This document shows positions 36,369 through 45,980 of a stretch of DNA of 64,000 bases, in pieces. Position 1 is the stretch's first letter, and each line of letters opens with the position of its first letter. The translations under genes were made by a program, and so were the position numbers. The stretch is taken from positions 124,188 through 188,187 of the forward strand of contig MVQD01000038.1 in NCBI GenBank assembly GCA_002067095.1, given 5' to 3'. The stretch comes from Methanoregulaceae archaeon PtaB.Bin056. Its GTDB lineage: Archaea > Halobacteriota > Methanomicrobia > Methanomicrobiales > Methanospirillaceae. Below the pieces are notes generated by a model that was not told where the DNA came from, did not search any database, and was given only the letters and a program-made list of their open reading frames with translations.

Positions 36369-36882
36369 ATTCCTTGAATTCCTGGTATCGCGCTGCTCGG
36401 TGCGGAGGTACGACCAAAGACAAGTCCCTGACGCGGATCTCACCTACATCCTGGACTGTGCAAGCACTGCACCGAGTGCGGGTAACCTTGAGGCCTGGGA
36501 CGTGGTAATGGTTGAGGGAGAAGAAGCCCAGGAAAGGATGGCCGAGGCAGCATTTGGACAGGAGCACGTGGCGACGGCCTCTCTGCTTCTGGTCGTATGC
36601 GCAAATTACGTGCGATCGATGTCCAGGTACGGCGACCGAGGCGTCCTGTTCGCGATACAGGATGCGACCATCGCATGTACCTACATGATGCTTGCAGCGC
36701 ACGCCAGGCGGCTGCATTCCTGCTGGGTTGGTTCATTCCAGGAAGAGGAGGTGCGCCAGCTCCTTGACCTCCCATCCCACGTAAGGCCCGTTGCAATCCT
36801 CTGTGTCGGAGTCGGAGTTCCACCAGGAAGTTATACAGAACGAATGCCGGTGGTGGAGCATGTGCACCACCAGTCATGGTGA
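36355..36882 (+). CDS. Nitroreductase family flavoprotein
   Basis: The 175-residue protein shows the FMN-binding motif of nitroreductases, [15 protein letters not shown] near the N terminus, then [17 protein letters not shown] (the substrate/flavin loop) and a C-terminal [12 protein letters not shown]. It is short of typical NfsB-like enzymes (~190-215), as in many archaeal members. Its physiological reaction is not defined. It overlaps the helical protein upstream. Confidence 0.88.
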   Translation: MDSSEFLEFLVSRCSVRRYDQRQVPDADLTYILDCASTAPSAGNLEAWDVVMVEGEEAQERMAEAAFGQEHVATASLLLVVCANYVRSMSRYGDRGVLFAIQDATIACTYMMLAAHARRLHSCWVGSFQEEEVRQLLDLPSHVRPVAILCVGVGVPPGSYTERMPVVEHVHHQSW

Positions 36883-36893
36883 GGGATCATTGT

Positions 36894-37232
36894 ATGCCTG
36901 ATTATCGTGTAATTCTTGAAGGTGCATGGGTGGTGAAAGACGTCTCCTCGCTCGAGGATGCAGTCAGCATCGCCATAAGCGAGGCGGGAAAGAGGCTGAA
37001 CCCGGTTGCAGCCTATGTTGACGTTGAGGTAGGAATGCTGGCCTGCCCGTTCTGCGAAGGAGAACTGAACAGTGCCCTGGTGGTGGCACACACCGCCCTC
37101 GTGGGGCTCCTCCTTGAGATGAAAGTCTTCAGGGCCGAGTCACCCGAGCATGCCACCCGCATCGCAAGATCGGTGATTGGAAAGGCCCTCCGCGACGTTC
37201 CCCTGGAAGTCAAGGAGGTCTGCGCGCTGTGA
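36894..37232 (+). CDS. DUF555 / UPF0212 family protein
   Basis: The 112-residue protein starts [17 protein letters not shown] and continues [31 protein letters not shown] with a CxxC, and [33 protein letters not shown]. This is the archaeal UPF0212 pattern. The function is unknown. ATG 36894 has GAGGGA eight bases upstream. Its stop overlaps the PfkB gene GTG. Confidence 0.88.
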   Translation: MPDYRVILEGAWVVKDVSSLEDAVSIAISEAGKRLNPVAAYVDVEVGMLACPFCEGELNSALVVAHTALVGLLLEMKVFRAESPEHATRIARSVIGKALRDVPLEVKEVCAL

Positions 37233-38149
37233 TATACGTCGTGGGGCATACGGCCGTCGATCATATCTGCAGGGTTCCCAGGTTTCCTCCAAGGAACGGG
37301 TCTGCCACGATCCTGGACAGGAAGATCTATTTCGGCGGGGGGGCGGCGAATATTGCCGCAGGCATCGCGCGGCTCGGTGAGCCCTGCACCCTGGTAAGCG
37401 CGGTGGGCGGGGACTTTCCCGGCAGCGAGTACGACCGCTGGCAGAAGTCGCTTGGGCTCCACCAGCAGTTCTTCACGGTCCCTGATGCCCATACCGCAAC
37501 TGCGTTCATGTTCACCGATGAAGATGGAGACCAGATCACCTTCTTCGAATGGGGCGCATCAGGCATCCTGTCCCAATCCGAAGCCCCCGCTTTACCCTTC
37601 GTGCACATGGCAACTGCAGACCCCGGGTTCAACACCCGCATCGCAGAGCGCGCGACCTTCTCTACGTTTGACCCTGGCCAGGACCTGCACCGGTACAGCA
37701 GGGAGCAGCTCGAGACGATCCTTTCCCATATCAATATCCTCTTTGCAAACCAGCACGAAGTGGAGAGCATGTGCCGCACTCTCGGACTTTCACGCGAGGA
37801 GCTTGCCTGCCGTGTTCCCCTTGCCATCTTCACGATGGGTGCGGGCGGAAGCGAGTGCATCAGAGGCCGGGAGCGCAGCCATATCCCCGCACTGGAGGTC
37901 AATATGGCAGATCCCACCGGGGCCGGGGATGCCTATCGTGCGGGATTCCTTGTGGCGTTCAAACGGGGATACCCCCCACTGGAGTGCTGTCGGATCGGGA
38001 CGGTGACCGCCTCCTTTGCGGTCGAGGTCGTCGGGTGCCAGAACAATCTCCCGTCATGGGAGGAGATGGAAGCGCGTTACCGGCGCGAATTCGGGGCTCT
38101 TCCTGAGACAGGGCCCGGAGCAGGAGACGCTCACCCTGTTTGGAAGTGA
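37229..38149 (+). CDS. PfkB-family carbohydrate/nucleoside kinase
   Basis: The 306-residue kinase has both PfkB signatures: [28 protein letters not shown] (about 34-61) and the C-terminal [17 protein letters not shown] with the catalytic Asp. The start at GTG 37229 overlaps the DUF555 stop. The substrate is not apparent; ribose, nucleoside or sugar phosphates are all possible in archaeal members. Confidence 0.9.
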   Translation: MIYVVGHTAVDHICRVPRFPPRNGSATILDRKIYFGGGAANIAAGIARLGEPCTLVSAVGGDFPGSEYDRWQKSLGLHQQFFTVPDAHTATAFMFTDEDGDQITFFEWGASGILSQSEAPALPFVHMATADPGFNTRIAERATFSTFDPGQDLHRYSREQLETILSHINILFANQHEVESMCRTLGLSREELACRVPLAIFTMGAGGSECIRGRERSHIPALEVNMADPTGAGDAYRAGFLVAFKRGYPPLECCRIGTVTASFAVEVVGCQNNLPSWEEMEARYRREFGALPETGPGAGDAHPVWK

Positions 38150-38158
38150 TACGGGAAC

Positions 38159-39895
38159 ATGTCGGTGATGGGGGGTGAGATGAGGATCGAGCGGCTCGGG
38201 CGCTTTCTCTTCAATGCCCCTTCATGGCCAATATCGCTTGCTCTTCTCCTGCTCCTGGGCTTCATTCTTGACGGGGTCAGCCTCAAGCTCGGCTCCGCTC
38301 TCTGGCTCGGAACCCTGGCATTCACCATCCCGGCGCTCTTTGCTTTCATTGCAACAAAGCCTGCAGTAGAGCTGATTGGGCGCCCCATGACCTGGAACAG
38401 GTCGGCGCTCCTGGCCCTGTCCTGCACGCTTTTTGGGGTCATCATCACCCTCTCGGCGTTAACCATCTCCTCCACGATGCTGCCGCTCTTTTACTCAATA
38501 TCCCTCGGGATCATCCTCGGACTCAGGCTCCTCGTCCTTGTTGCCATCGCCGATTACCGGGTACCCCGCATGATCCTGCCCGCTGCGAGCCAGAGCCTGA
38601 CAGGGGTTGGGATGGGAATGTTCCTGTTCCCAAAGACTTTCCTTCTCCTGGCACTTGTCCTCCAGGTATTCTTTGGTCTCGGTTTCATCCTCCTGGTCTG
38701 GGCAATCGACAGGCCACTCTACCGTACATTCCAGATCAGGGGGCTCGACTTCCTGAACTCGTTCCTTGCACACCTTACTGACGGTTCAAGGGCGCTTGAG
38801 GATTTCTTCCGCAAGATTGGAGAGGAGGTCACTGTGCCGCAGGTCACGGTCTTCTTCCGGAGGAGCGGCAGGAAAGGGCTCATCCTCACCGTCCCGAACG
38901 TACACCCAGGACCAATGGGCGAGATTGGCGGGGGAAACCTCCCCAGGGGGATGCAGTCAGGGTTCTCGGAGATGGTTATGGTACCACACGGTGCAGCTAC
39001 CCATGACTTCAACCTGGTATCCGAGAGAGAGATTGACAAGCTCGTGGAGGCGGTTGCCGGGTCACGAAAAGATCTGAAATTCTCTGGTTACGCGACCCGG
39101 TCAGTCCGATACCAGCAGGGCTCTGTCTCGCTCCTCTGCCAGGTCTTTGATGACACTCTCGTGATGGTGGGCACGAGGTCCCCAGAACGTACCGAGGACC
39201 TTGATTTCAATATCGGGATGGCCATCATGTCCGAAGGCCACCGGTCGTTCCCACATGTCGCCTTCATTGATGCCCATAACTGCTATGCAGGCGATATCAC
39301 CTACGTGCTCCCTGCGACAAGGCTCGCAATGGAGTATTACCATGCGGGGGTAAGGGCAATAGATGAGACACCGGGAATGGAGAGGTTTACTTTCGAACTC
39401 GGGATATCGCACGTTCAGGTCCCTTTCTCGCGCGAACAGGGATTTGGTGACCAGGGCATCCAGATGGCAGTCGTAAAGTCAGGGGGCCAGACCACAGCCT
39501 ATCTCCTTGTTGACGGCAACAACATGGAGAGTGGAGTCAGGGATGCTCTCAGGAATTTTTTACTCCAATCGGTTGACGACGCCGAAGTGATGACGACCGA
39601 CTCGCACGTCGTAAACACCATCAGCGGCAAGAACCCGGTCGGCCTTCATGTCCCTGTTTCAGATATCCTCCCATGCGTGAACGAAGCCCTCTGCAAGGCG
39701 ATGGCCGACATGGCCCCTGCCGAGGCTGCAGGGAGCACTGCCTGGTGCGAGGGGGTCATCGTCTTCGGGTCCCACCGTATCACCCAGATGGCGAGCACCG
39801 TGAATACTGTCCTCCTCTTCATTCCCGTCCTCAGCGCCGGAATGCTCTTTCTTGTTTTTCTCCTCTCAATTCTCGTGTATTTCTTGATCGGATGA
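38159..39895 (+). CDS. DUF2070 family membrane protein
   Basis: The 578-residue protein has about seven hydrophobic helices in the first ~210 residues and one at the C-terminus, around a large soluble domain. The soluble part contains VPNVHPGPMGEIGGGNLPR and FIDAHNCYAGDITYV, conserved in archaeal DUF2070. The His/Asp-rich motifs suggest a metal-dependent hydrolase, but the family is uncharacterised. It lies nine bases after the PfkB kinase on the same strand. Confidence 0.9.
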   Translation: MSVMGGEMRIERLGRFLFNAPSWPISLALLLLLGFILDGVSLKLGSALWLGTLAFTIPALFAFIATKPAVELIGRPMTWNRSALLALSCTLFGVIITLSALTISSTMLPLFYSISLGIILGLRLLVLVAIADYRVPRMILPAASQSLTGVGMGMFLFPKTFLLLALVLQVFFGLGFILLVWAIDRPLYRTFQIRGLDFLNSFLAHLTDGSRALEDFFRKIGEEVTVPQVTVFFRRSGRKGLILTVPNVHPGPMGEIGGGNLPRGMQSGFSEMVMVPHGAATHDFNLVSEREIDKLVEAVAGSRKDLKFSGYATRSVRYQQGSVSLLCQVFDDTLVMVGTRSPERTEDLDFNIGMAIMSEGHRSFPHVAFIDAHNCYAGDITYVLPATRLAMEYYHAGVRAIDETPGMERFTFELGISHVQVPFSREQGFGDQGIQMAVVKSGGQTTAYLLVDGNNMESGVRDALRNFLLQSVDDAEVMTTDSHVVNTISGKNPVGLHVPVSDILPCVNEALCKAMADMAPAEAAGSTAWCEGVIVFGSHRITQMASTVNTVLLFIPVLSAGMLFLVFLLSILVYFLIG

Positions 39896-40416
39896 CTTCA
39901 TGCCGGCAGACGCATGAAATAGAGGGAGATGACAGGAGCGAGAAGAATCCAAAGGATACCCTATATATTTGCGAGAACCTGAAAGGAATGACCACCATGG
40001 TCCAGGCAGTGATATACCATTGATGCGTGAGAGTATCAGGCAACGATCAATTGGAGTATCAGCATTATCTGACACTGAACCATGTTGGTTTCACATTTTT
40101 TGTTGTATTGTCCATTATATAAACCTTTTGGAAAAACGTGGCAAATCGCCAATTAAATCCTGCTTCAGGCAAGAATGTCGGGCCTTTATGTATAGAGCGC
40201 ATACCAAGTCCTGTGTAATCCTTGCCGATCACTTGTGCATGCGCAGCACCGCCCGATTCCCAATGCGGCTCCACGTGATGACCGGAATACGTATTGAACC
40301 TTGCTCCAGCGTGTATAGATCTCTTTGATACAGCCTTATTTGACTTATCTGGCGCCAATTTAACGTCTGACGCCATGTTTACATGCCGGGAAGGCCAACA
40401 GGTATGTGGTGACATC
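39896..40416. other. Spacer of ~520 bases with no supported gene
   Basis: This region is less GC-rich than its neighbours. A minus-strand reading frame (40065-40377, ATG at 40377) gives about 104 residues of mixed, non-repetitive content but has no ribosome site and no recognised family. TTATATAAACC near 40114 is TATA-like on the plus strand. I do not annotate a gene here. Confidence 0.4.
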
Positions 40417-40752
40417 ATGAGGCAGGCACCGGTATCCGTCTTTACCCGGGCTGGAATCGCCCGGCGTTCAGGAAAAGGGATGGCTATCTCCCTGGGGGGT
40501 TGCATGTTCTATGTACCTCCCGAAGAGTTGGGCGGGCTTTTTTCTGACCGGAACGCCATGATACTCAACGACGAAGGGGAGCAGGAAGGGATGGCCTGGC
40601 TCTCCCCGGTTAAGGCAAGTAAGAAGCAGGACCTGACGGCCCTTATCCAGGACAGGCTCTTTGTGGTCTCCTGCAGGGACCTGCATGCCCTGCTCTCAGG
40701 CAAAAGGGAGGGTATCACGGTCAGGGAATACCATGCCGACCGGGCAGGATAA
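40417..40752 (+). CDS. Hypothetical protein
   Basis: The 111-residue protein starts at ATG 40417 with GGTGA five bases upstream; an in-frame ATG at 40375 is less well placed. It has no signal peptide or membrane helix. A mixed hydrophobic pattern includes GGCMFYVPPEELGGLFSD and RLFVVSCRDLHALLSG. I recognise no family. It is followed by an unassigned spacer of about 280 bases before the signalling gene at 41031. Confidence 0.55.
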   Translation: MRQAPVSVFTRAGIARRSGKGMAISLGGCMFYVPPEELGGLFSDRNAMILNDEGEQEGMAWLSPVKASKKQDLTALIQDRLFVVSCRDLHALLSGKREGITVREYHADRAG

Positions 40753-41030
40753 AACCCAGCAGAATATCTCCTTTCAAAATTCATCCGTAAAAAGACCTCC
40801 GCATGACAGAAGGAGCCTGTCACTCATTTTTTTGGCACACGCGCAAGCCATTTCTCCGCCCGAATCAGCGATAATGCCCTCTTTTGGCCGGGACATCACA
40901 TCGGGGCATAAAGAACGGGAGAAATGGGCAGGACCGAGCGGAAGGATAAAAAGACTCCAGGTGCCATGACTATCATCCCCACACTGGATATTTGAAATAT
41001 TGAGATGGTTTCTGGACTGAGGCGGTATAT

Positions 41031-42866
41031 ATGATGAAAATCCTGCTGGTCGATGACGACCCCGATCTGCTCGAACTCATCTGCCGATTCCTGGAGCGGG
41101 AAGAAGAGATGCAGATAGATACCTGCATGTCCGGTCCTGACGCCATCGAGGCCCTGAAGGATACACATTACGATGCGATTGTCCTCGACTACGAGCTCCC
41201 AGGGATGAACGGCATCGATTTTCTGAAGATGATAAAGGGCCAGGGGGATGAGACTCCGATCATCATCTTCACGGGTAAAGGCCGCGAGGAGATCGTCATA
41301 AAGGCCCTCAACTATGGAGCAGACTATTATCTCCAGAAGAGAGGTGATCCCCGGCTGAACTTCCTTGAACTCCTGTACATGATACGGGAAGCGGTCCGGA
41401 AGCACGACTCCAGGAAGGAACTGCGCGAGAGCGAGAGGAGGTTTCGAGAATCCCTGGAGAATGCCCGGCTCATCGCGTTTCAGCTGGACAGGGACCTGAA
41501 AGTCACGTTCTGCAATGCCTTTCTCCTGGCACTTGCGGGATATGAGAGAGATGAAGTCATCGGGGCGTCCTGGTCGGAGATCTTCATCCCTGACCCTGAA
41601 CGTCACAGGGTCGAGCAGTTCTTCATTTCCGCGATGGCTGGCGACCTGAACGCGCTCTACTTCACCTGCAGCATCAGGACACGAGAAGGAACAATCCGAA
41701 GGATCGATCTCAACAATACCTTACTGCGTGACCCTGAGGGGATTGTGACCGGTATATCCTGTATCGGGCAGGACATCACCGACAAGGAGAAGATTGCCGA
41801 ACAGAAAGCGGCATCCGAGGAACGGCTGAAGATACTCTTTGAATACGCGCCCTACGCATATTTCCTCACTGATATCAGGGGGACATTCATTGACGGAAAC
41901 GCAGCTGCGGAACAGCTGGCAGGATATCCGAGGGACTCCCTTATCGGGAAAAATTTTCTTGAAACGGGCATCCTCTCGCCCGAAGAGGTCCCAAAAGCAA
42001 TTTCCCTCCTCGCACGACACGTCGAAGGCGAGCCGACAGGCCCCGAAGAGTTTGTAATCAACAGGAAAGATACAAGCCGCGTAATCGTGGAGATCAGGAA
42101 TCATCCGGTGGTAATCGGGGGAAAGACCATCGTCCTTGGCTCCGCTCACGATGTGACCAGCAGGCATATAGCCGAGGAATCACTTCGCAGGATGAATGCA
42201 AAGCTCACCCTCCTGAATATCATCACCCGGCATGACATCCTCAATACGGTCACTGCCCTTCTCCTCTATATCGATCTGCTCAAGGAGGACCCAAAAGACG
42301 ATGCCCAGAGAGAGACGTTTGTGAAAGTGGAACACCTCGCCCAGACCATCAGGAGGCAGATCGAATTCACGAAGGTATACCAGGACATTGGGATTGAACT
42401 CCCCCAGTGGCAGGCGCTTGAGGAGATCATCGGCCGGGCATCGGTCTCGGCAAGCCACCAGGGGGCAACAGTCAAAAGTGACATCCGAGGCGTTGAGATC
42501 TATGCCGATCCCCTTCTCGAGAACGTGGTGCAGAACCTTATTGACAACTCACTTCGGCATGGAGGAGTGGTCGATTCAATCTGGATAACCTCTCTGCAGG
42601 ATGAGTCAGGGATGAAGATCGTGTATGAGGATAACGGGCAGGGTATCCCTCCACGTGAGAAAGAGGAGATATTCAGGCGGGGATACGGTAAGAATACCGG
42701 TTTTGGACTCTTTCTCTCGCGCGAGATCCTGGCAATCACAGGACTTTCAATCAAGGAGACCGGAACATTCGGCAAGGGGGCAAGGTTCGAGATCAGGGTT
42801 CCGAGGGGATGCTTCCGGCTGGTTGAGAGGGGCGAAGCGGATCAGCGAAGGGATGAAGATTCCTGA
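41031..42866 (+). CDS. Hybrid response regulator - PAS - PAS - histidine kinase
   Basis: The 611-residue signalling protein begins with an intact receiver (DDDPDLL acidic pocket, AIVLDYELPG with the phospho-Asp, FTGKG and the conserved Lys region). Two PAS domains follow at about 140-255 and 270-385. The transmitter has an H-box (TRHDILNTVTALLLYIDLL, His near 400) and an HATPase domain (NLIDNSLRHGG, YEDNGQGIPPREKEEIF, GFGLFLSREIL). Such receiver-first kinases are common in Methanomicrobiales. Cytoplasmic. It converges with a receiver-PAS gene. Confidence 0.93.
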   Translation: MMKILLVDDDPDLLELICRFLEREEEMQIDTCMSGPDAIEALKDTHYDAIVLDYELPGMNGIDFLKMIKGQGDETPIIIFTGKGREEIVIKALNYGADYYLQKRGDPRLNFLELLYMIREAVRKHDSRKELRESERRFRESLENARLIAFQLDRDLKVTFCNAFLLALAGYERDEVIGASWSEIFIPDPERHRVEQFFISAMAGDLNALYFTCSIRTREGTIRRIDLNNTLLRDPEGIVTGISCIGQDITDKEKIAEQKAASEERLKILFEYAPYAYFLTDIRGTFIDGNAAAEQLAGYPRDSLIGKNFLETGILSPEEVPKAISLLARHVEGEPTGPEEFVINRKDTSRVIVEIRNHPVVIGGKTIVLGSAHDVTSRHIAEESLRRMNAKLTLLNIITRHDILNTVTALLLYIDLLKEDPKDDAQRETFVKVEHLAQTIRRQIEFTKVYQDIGIELPQWQALEEIIGRASVSASHQGATVKSDIRGVEIYADPLLENVVQNLIDNSLRHGGVVDSIWITSLQDESGMKIVYEDNGQGIPPREKEEIFRRGYGKNTGFGLFLSREILAITGLSIKETGTFGKGARFEIRVPRGCFRLVERGEADQRRDEDS

Positions 42867-43648
42867 TGACCTGGGAGCGTAGACCCATGACAAATACTGT
42901 CGAGATCCAGGATATACCCCTCAAGGACTCCCCCATCGTTACCCGGGACTGCAAAGCCCCCCTCCATGACACGCTTCTCATCTCCGGACCGGGTAATCAG
43001 CCGGTATTGCACGTGGTACCCGTCACCTGACCGGAGAGCCGTTCTTCTCACCTTATCGACCCTGTCGCGGTCTTCCTGAACGATGAGCATGCCGAATACA
43101 GGGTCTCCCCTGACGAGGTCATCCGCAGGATAACCGGTGAGGAGTTCTGCCCCCGCGCTCGCAAAGAGGACCGCCTCTCTCCCTTCGAGCCGGATGCGAA
43201 AGACCATACCCGGGAACCTTTCCATAACAGATGAGAATATCCTCATCTTCTCGCGTGCAACCTGGATGTCAGCACGGATGGCGACGATATTCTTGACCTT
43301 CTGCATCATCTCCGAGAACTGTGTCCGCGGATCCGGGCTCTTCTCAAGGTACAGGTCTGCGCCGAAATTGAGTGCATCGATCACCACGTCCTCCCTGCCC
43401 TTTCCGGTGAAGATGATGAATGGAGTGTCGTCACCCATTGCCTTTACCCGTTTCATGAACTCGATGCCATTCATGCCAGGCATCGCATAATCCGAGATGA
43501 TTGCATCGAACCTGTGGTGCCCGAGGAGCTCGAGAGCCTGTTCCCCGGACGTGGCGGTGGTCACACGGATACCCCTTCCCTTCTCGAGAAACATGCGGGT
43601 CACCTCCAGGAACTGCACTTCGTCGTCAACCAGGAGAACCGATATCAT
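42842..43648 (-). CDS. Response regulator with PAS domain
   Basis: The 268-residue protein has a complete receiver (LLVDDEVQFLEV, IISDYAMPGMNGIEF with phospho-Asp, FTGKGREDVVI) and a PAS domain (about 140-255: MERFPGMVFRIRL, LLTGYPADDLV, YHVQYRLITRSGDEKRVMEGG). There is no output domain, so it probably signals by phosphotransfer or protein contact. Its receiver resembles that of the convergent kinase at 41031-42866, with which it overlaps tail-to-tail by 25 bases. Confidence 0.9.
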   Translation of the reverse strand: MISVLLVDDEVQFLEVTRMFLEKGRGIRVTTATSGEQALELLGHHRFDAIISDYAMPGMNGIEFMKRVKAMGDDTPFIIFTGKGREDVVIDALNFGADLYLEKSPDPRTQFSEMMQKVKNIVAIRADIQVAREKMRIFSSVMERFPGMVFRIRLEGREAVLFASAGAELLTGYPADDLVRGDPVFGMLIVQEDRDRVDKVRRTALRSGDGYHVQYRLITRSGDEKRVMEGGFAVPGNDGGVLEGYILDLDSICHGSTLPGHQESSSLR

Positions 43649-43807
43649 GCCGGTCCTCCGCCCAGTGCCGAATGGTACATCAGCAGGATGATGACCGGGC
43701 TACTATTTAAATCAGGCGGAACGGGCCAGTCCTTCTTATAACGAATACCTCGTCGGACATGCATGAAGAAAGGTATATGAGATGTTACACCGACATTCTG
43801 CCATTTC

Positions 43808-44503
43808 ATGGCACCTGTCCCGGTCATCGCGGTGGGAGAGAACGAATTCCAGCTGAGCTCGTTTCTCCGGGCATACTGGTTCTTGTTCGTGTTCATCACG
43901 CTGTTTGCAGCACTCACTGTATTTCTCACCCGGATATTCCCGGCAACGGTGAGCAGCGAACCGGTCTTCGAAATCCTGGGCATTCCTTTCGACCTTCAGG
44001 AGATCAGCATTGCCTCCTGCCTCCTGATCACATACCTCGGCATTTTTGCGGTGCTCTGGGCGGCATTTGCCGAACCCAGGGACAGGCCGATCTTCTATTA
44101 CTTTATCGGGGTGGAAGCATTCAAGCGCCTCCTCCTCGTCATCCCCCTTGTGGTGCTGGTGCTGGCCCTGACCACATGGATATACCTCACCTACACCCAG
44201 GTGCTGGCAGTAATCTTCTCAATTATCGCATTCTGCCTTGGGATGGTTGTTTTTTCTTCCATCCTTGTCCTCATCAGCAGGACGTCACGCATCCGGAAAA
44301 TAGTCCTCGCGACCATGACATATGCGCTGGTCGTGTTCTTTGTCACCCTCGCCTGGCTGCTTTCGGTTAATGTTCGCTCCATCCCGCAGATATTCACCCC
44401 ACTGATCTTTTTCGTGTTAGCGATGGGCATTGCCTCGGTCTTTTACATAATCGCCACGCTCATCTTCGAGATTATCCTCCCGCTCTTCCAGGGCTGGAAA
44501 TAA
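43808..44503 (+). CDS. Six-helix integral membrane protein
   Basis: The 231-residue protein has about six hydrophobic stretches (near 24-45, 68-88, 107-130, 133-158, 165-187 and 194-224). Between helices 2 and 3 lies a short polar loop (EPRDRPIFYY). No pore, catalytic or binding motif is recognised. It is likely a cytoplasmic-membrane protein of unknown function and is not obviously part of an operon. Confidence 0.75.
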   Translation: MAPVPVIAVGENEFQLSSFLRAYWFLFVFITLFAALTVFLTRIFPATVSSEPVFEILGIPFDLQEISIASCLLITYLGIFAVLWAAFAEPRDRPIFYYFIGVEAFKRLLLVIPLVVLVLALTTWIYLTYTQVLAVIFSIIAFCLGMVVFSSILVLISRTSRIRKIVLATMTYALVVFFVTLAWLLSVNVRSIPQIFTPLIFFVLAMGIASVFYIIATLIFEIILPLFQGWK

Positions 44504-44551
44504 AAGATGGCCCGACTCTTACCCGCCTCATGCCTCATTTTAAGGCACCAC

Positions 44552-44560
44552 TTTTTATAC
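44552..44560 (+). promoter_or_regulatory. TATA box of the chagasin-like gene
   Basis: TTTTTATAC lies about 50 bases before ATG 44607, with AAGGAG (44592-44597) as ribosome site. A small TGCCT...AGGCA dyad at 44531-44547 precedes it. Confidence 0.5.
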
Positions 44561-44606
44561 GAGAGATGAGGAAACGTACTTCAGAAGTGATAAGGAGCGT
44601 TCACCA

Positions 44607-45074
44607 ATGCTGAAACACAGACTCGTCGTCCTCGTGGTCCTTGCTGCCCTTGCATGTACTTTAACGCCGGTCATGGCGGCCAATTATGCTTTTTCGAATG
44701 AAGACAACGGGAAAACCGTACATGTAAACCCCGGGGATACGGTCACTCTCTCGTTGAGAGAGAACCCCAGTACTGGTTTTCGCTGGATAATGGAGACGAG
44801 CGGAGGATTGAAGACACTCCAGGATTCATATGCCCCCTCAAATACCGGGCTTATCGGAGCGGCAGGCGTAAGAACCTGGAAGTTCCTGGTGACGGGGACC
44901 GGCAGACAGACAATATCAGGTGTTTACAAGCAGGCCTGGATGCCGACAACCGGCGAAGAGACGAGCTTTTCCCTTGAGCTGATCAGCGGGCAGATATCAG
45001 TCCAGAAACCAGTTACATCGAGCAAGTTCAGGACCTATTTCAAACCTGAATTATACAAGACCATCCATTATTGA
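44607..45074 (+). CDS. Secreted chagasin-like (I42) cysteine protease inhibitor
   Basis: The 155-residue protein has an N-terminal signal peptide (LVVLVVLAALACTLTPVMAAN). The mature part carries three loops typical of chagasin family inhibitors: NPSTGFRW (about 52-59), GAAGVRTWKF (about 87-96) and the YKQAWMP loop (about 109-115) in place of RPW. Members block papain-like cysteine proteases. Its position outside the cell suggests defence against external proteases or control of exported ones. A residue-level inhibition claim is inference. Confidence 0.85.
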   Translation: MLKHRLVVLVVLAALACTLTPVMAANYAFSNEDNGKTVHVNPGDTVTLSLRENPSTGFRWIMETSGGLKTLQDSYAPSNTGLIGAAGVRTWKFLVTGTGRQTISGVYKQAWMPTTGEETSFSLELISGQISVQKPVTSSKFRTYFKPELYKTIHY

Positions 45075-45303
45075 TTCCATTCCTCACGTTTTTTTTCAAA
45101 TCACATCGTGATTCTTGCGATGATGAAGGGGGGAAAGGTATTCCCTGTATAAGGAAAAGTGTGTCCCGGGACCTGCCGGTATCAGATGCCGTAACTCTTT
45201 TCAGTCACACCATTGAACACGAAAACAATACTGCCATGATAATACCGGGTGCTTTTACCCCGCCCTTTTTGATAAAAATTCGGGAGTGATCACCCGCAAT
45301 ATT

Positions 45304-45822
45304 TCATCCATTCAGAATCCAGATGCTGTACGTCAGGAATGCGGCGAACGTGACCCATGCGAGATACGGGACCATAAAAAACGCCGCATTCTTATTAATT
45401 CGGTAAAAGGCAACGATGGTGGCGATGATGAAGAGCCACAGGATGATTATCTCGACAAGGCCGAGGAACGGAGACTGGAGGCCGAAGAAAAGGAATGTCC
45501 AGAGTGCATTGAGCGCGAGCTGGACGGAAAAAAAGGTGAGGGCGACTCTGACATCCCTCCTGCCGGTCCCCTCCATCCATATCAGGTAGACCGATATTCC
45601 CATCAGGATGTAGAGGGTGGTCCACACAGGGCCGAAGACGAACCCCGGAGGGTTGAAAGAGGGCTTCTCTATGGCTGCATACCATGATCCTTCCCCCGTA
45701 ATAGTGATAAGTGATCCGATGATTCCGGCAAGGTTGCAGATGACTATTGCCGCGAGCAGCTTCAATGGTGAGCGAACCCGGCCAGACGATGGGAGTATAA
45801 TCTTCTGGTCCTGTGATTCCAT
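45304..45822 (-). CDS. TspO/MBR family membrane protein
   Basis: The 172-residue protein is a five-helix TspO homologue: EKPSFNPPGFVFGPVWTTLYILMGISVYLIW is the family core, followed by LNALWTFLFFGLQSPFLGL. TspO binds tetrapyrroles and lipids; a role in this organism is unknown. The start may be ATG 45822 or a little downstream. A 230-base spacer (45075-45303) separates it from the chagasin gene. Confidence 0.9.
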   Translation of the reverse strand: MESQDQKIILPSSGRVRSPLKLLAAIVICNLAGIIGSLITITGEGSWYAAIEKPSFNPPGFVFGPVWTTLYILMGISVYLIWMEGTGRRDVRVALTFFSVQLALNALWTFLFFGLQSPFLGLVEIIILWLFIIATIVAFYRINKNAAFFMVPYLAWVTFAAFLTYSIWILNG

Positions 45823-45980
45823 GCATCGGTGTAATACTTATCGGTATTTAGTCGTGTCCATCCCAGAGTGTTCAGGTCAGGACTGGGTCCAGTCCTATCG
45901 AACCGGAAAGAATGCGCGGTTCCAGGAGGAATTTGTGACCGTGATCTCCATTCGTTCGAAAAAAGAGAGGACCCGTCCCT

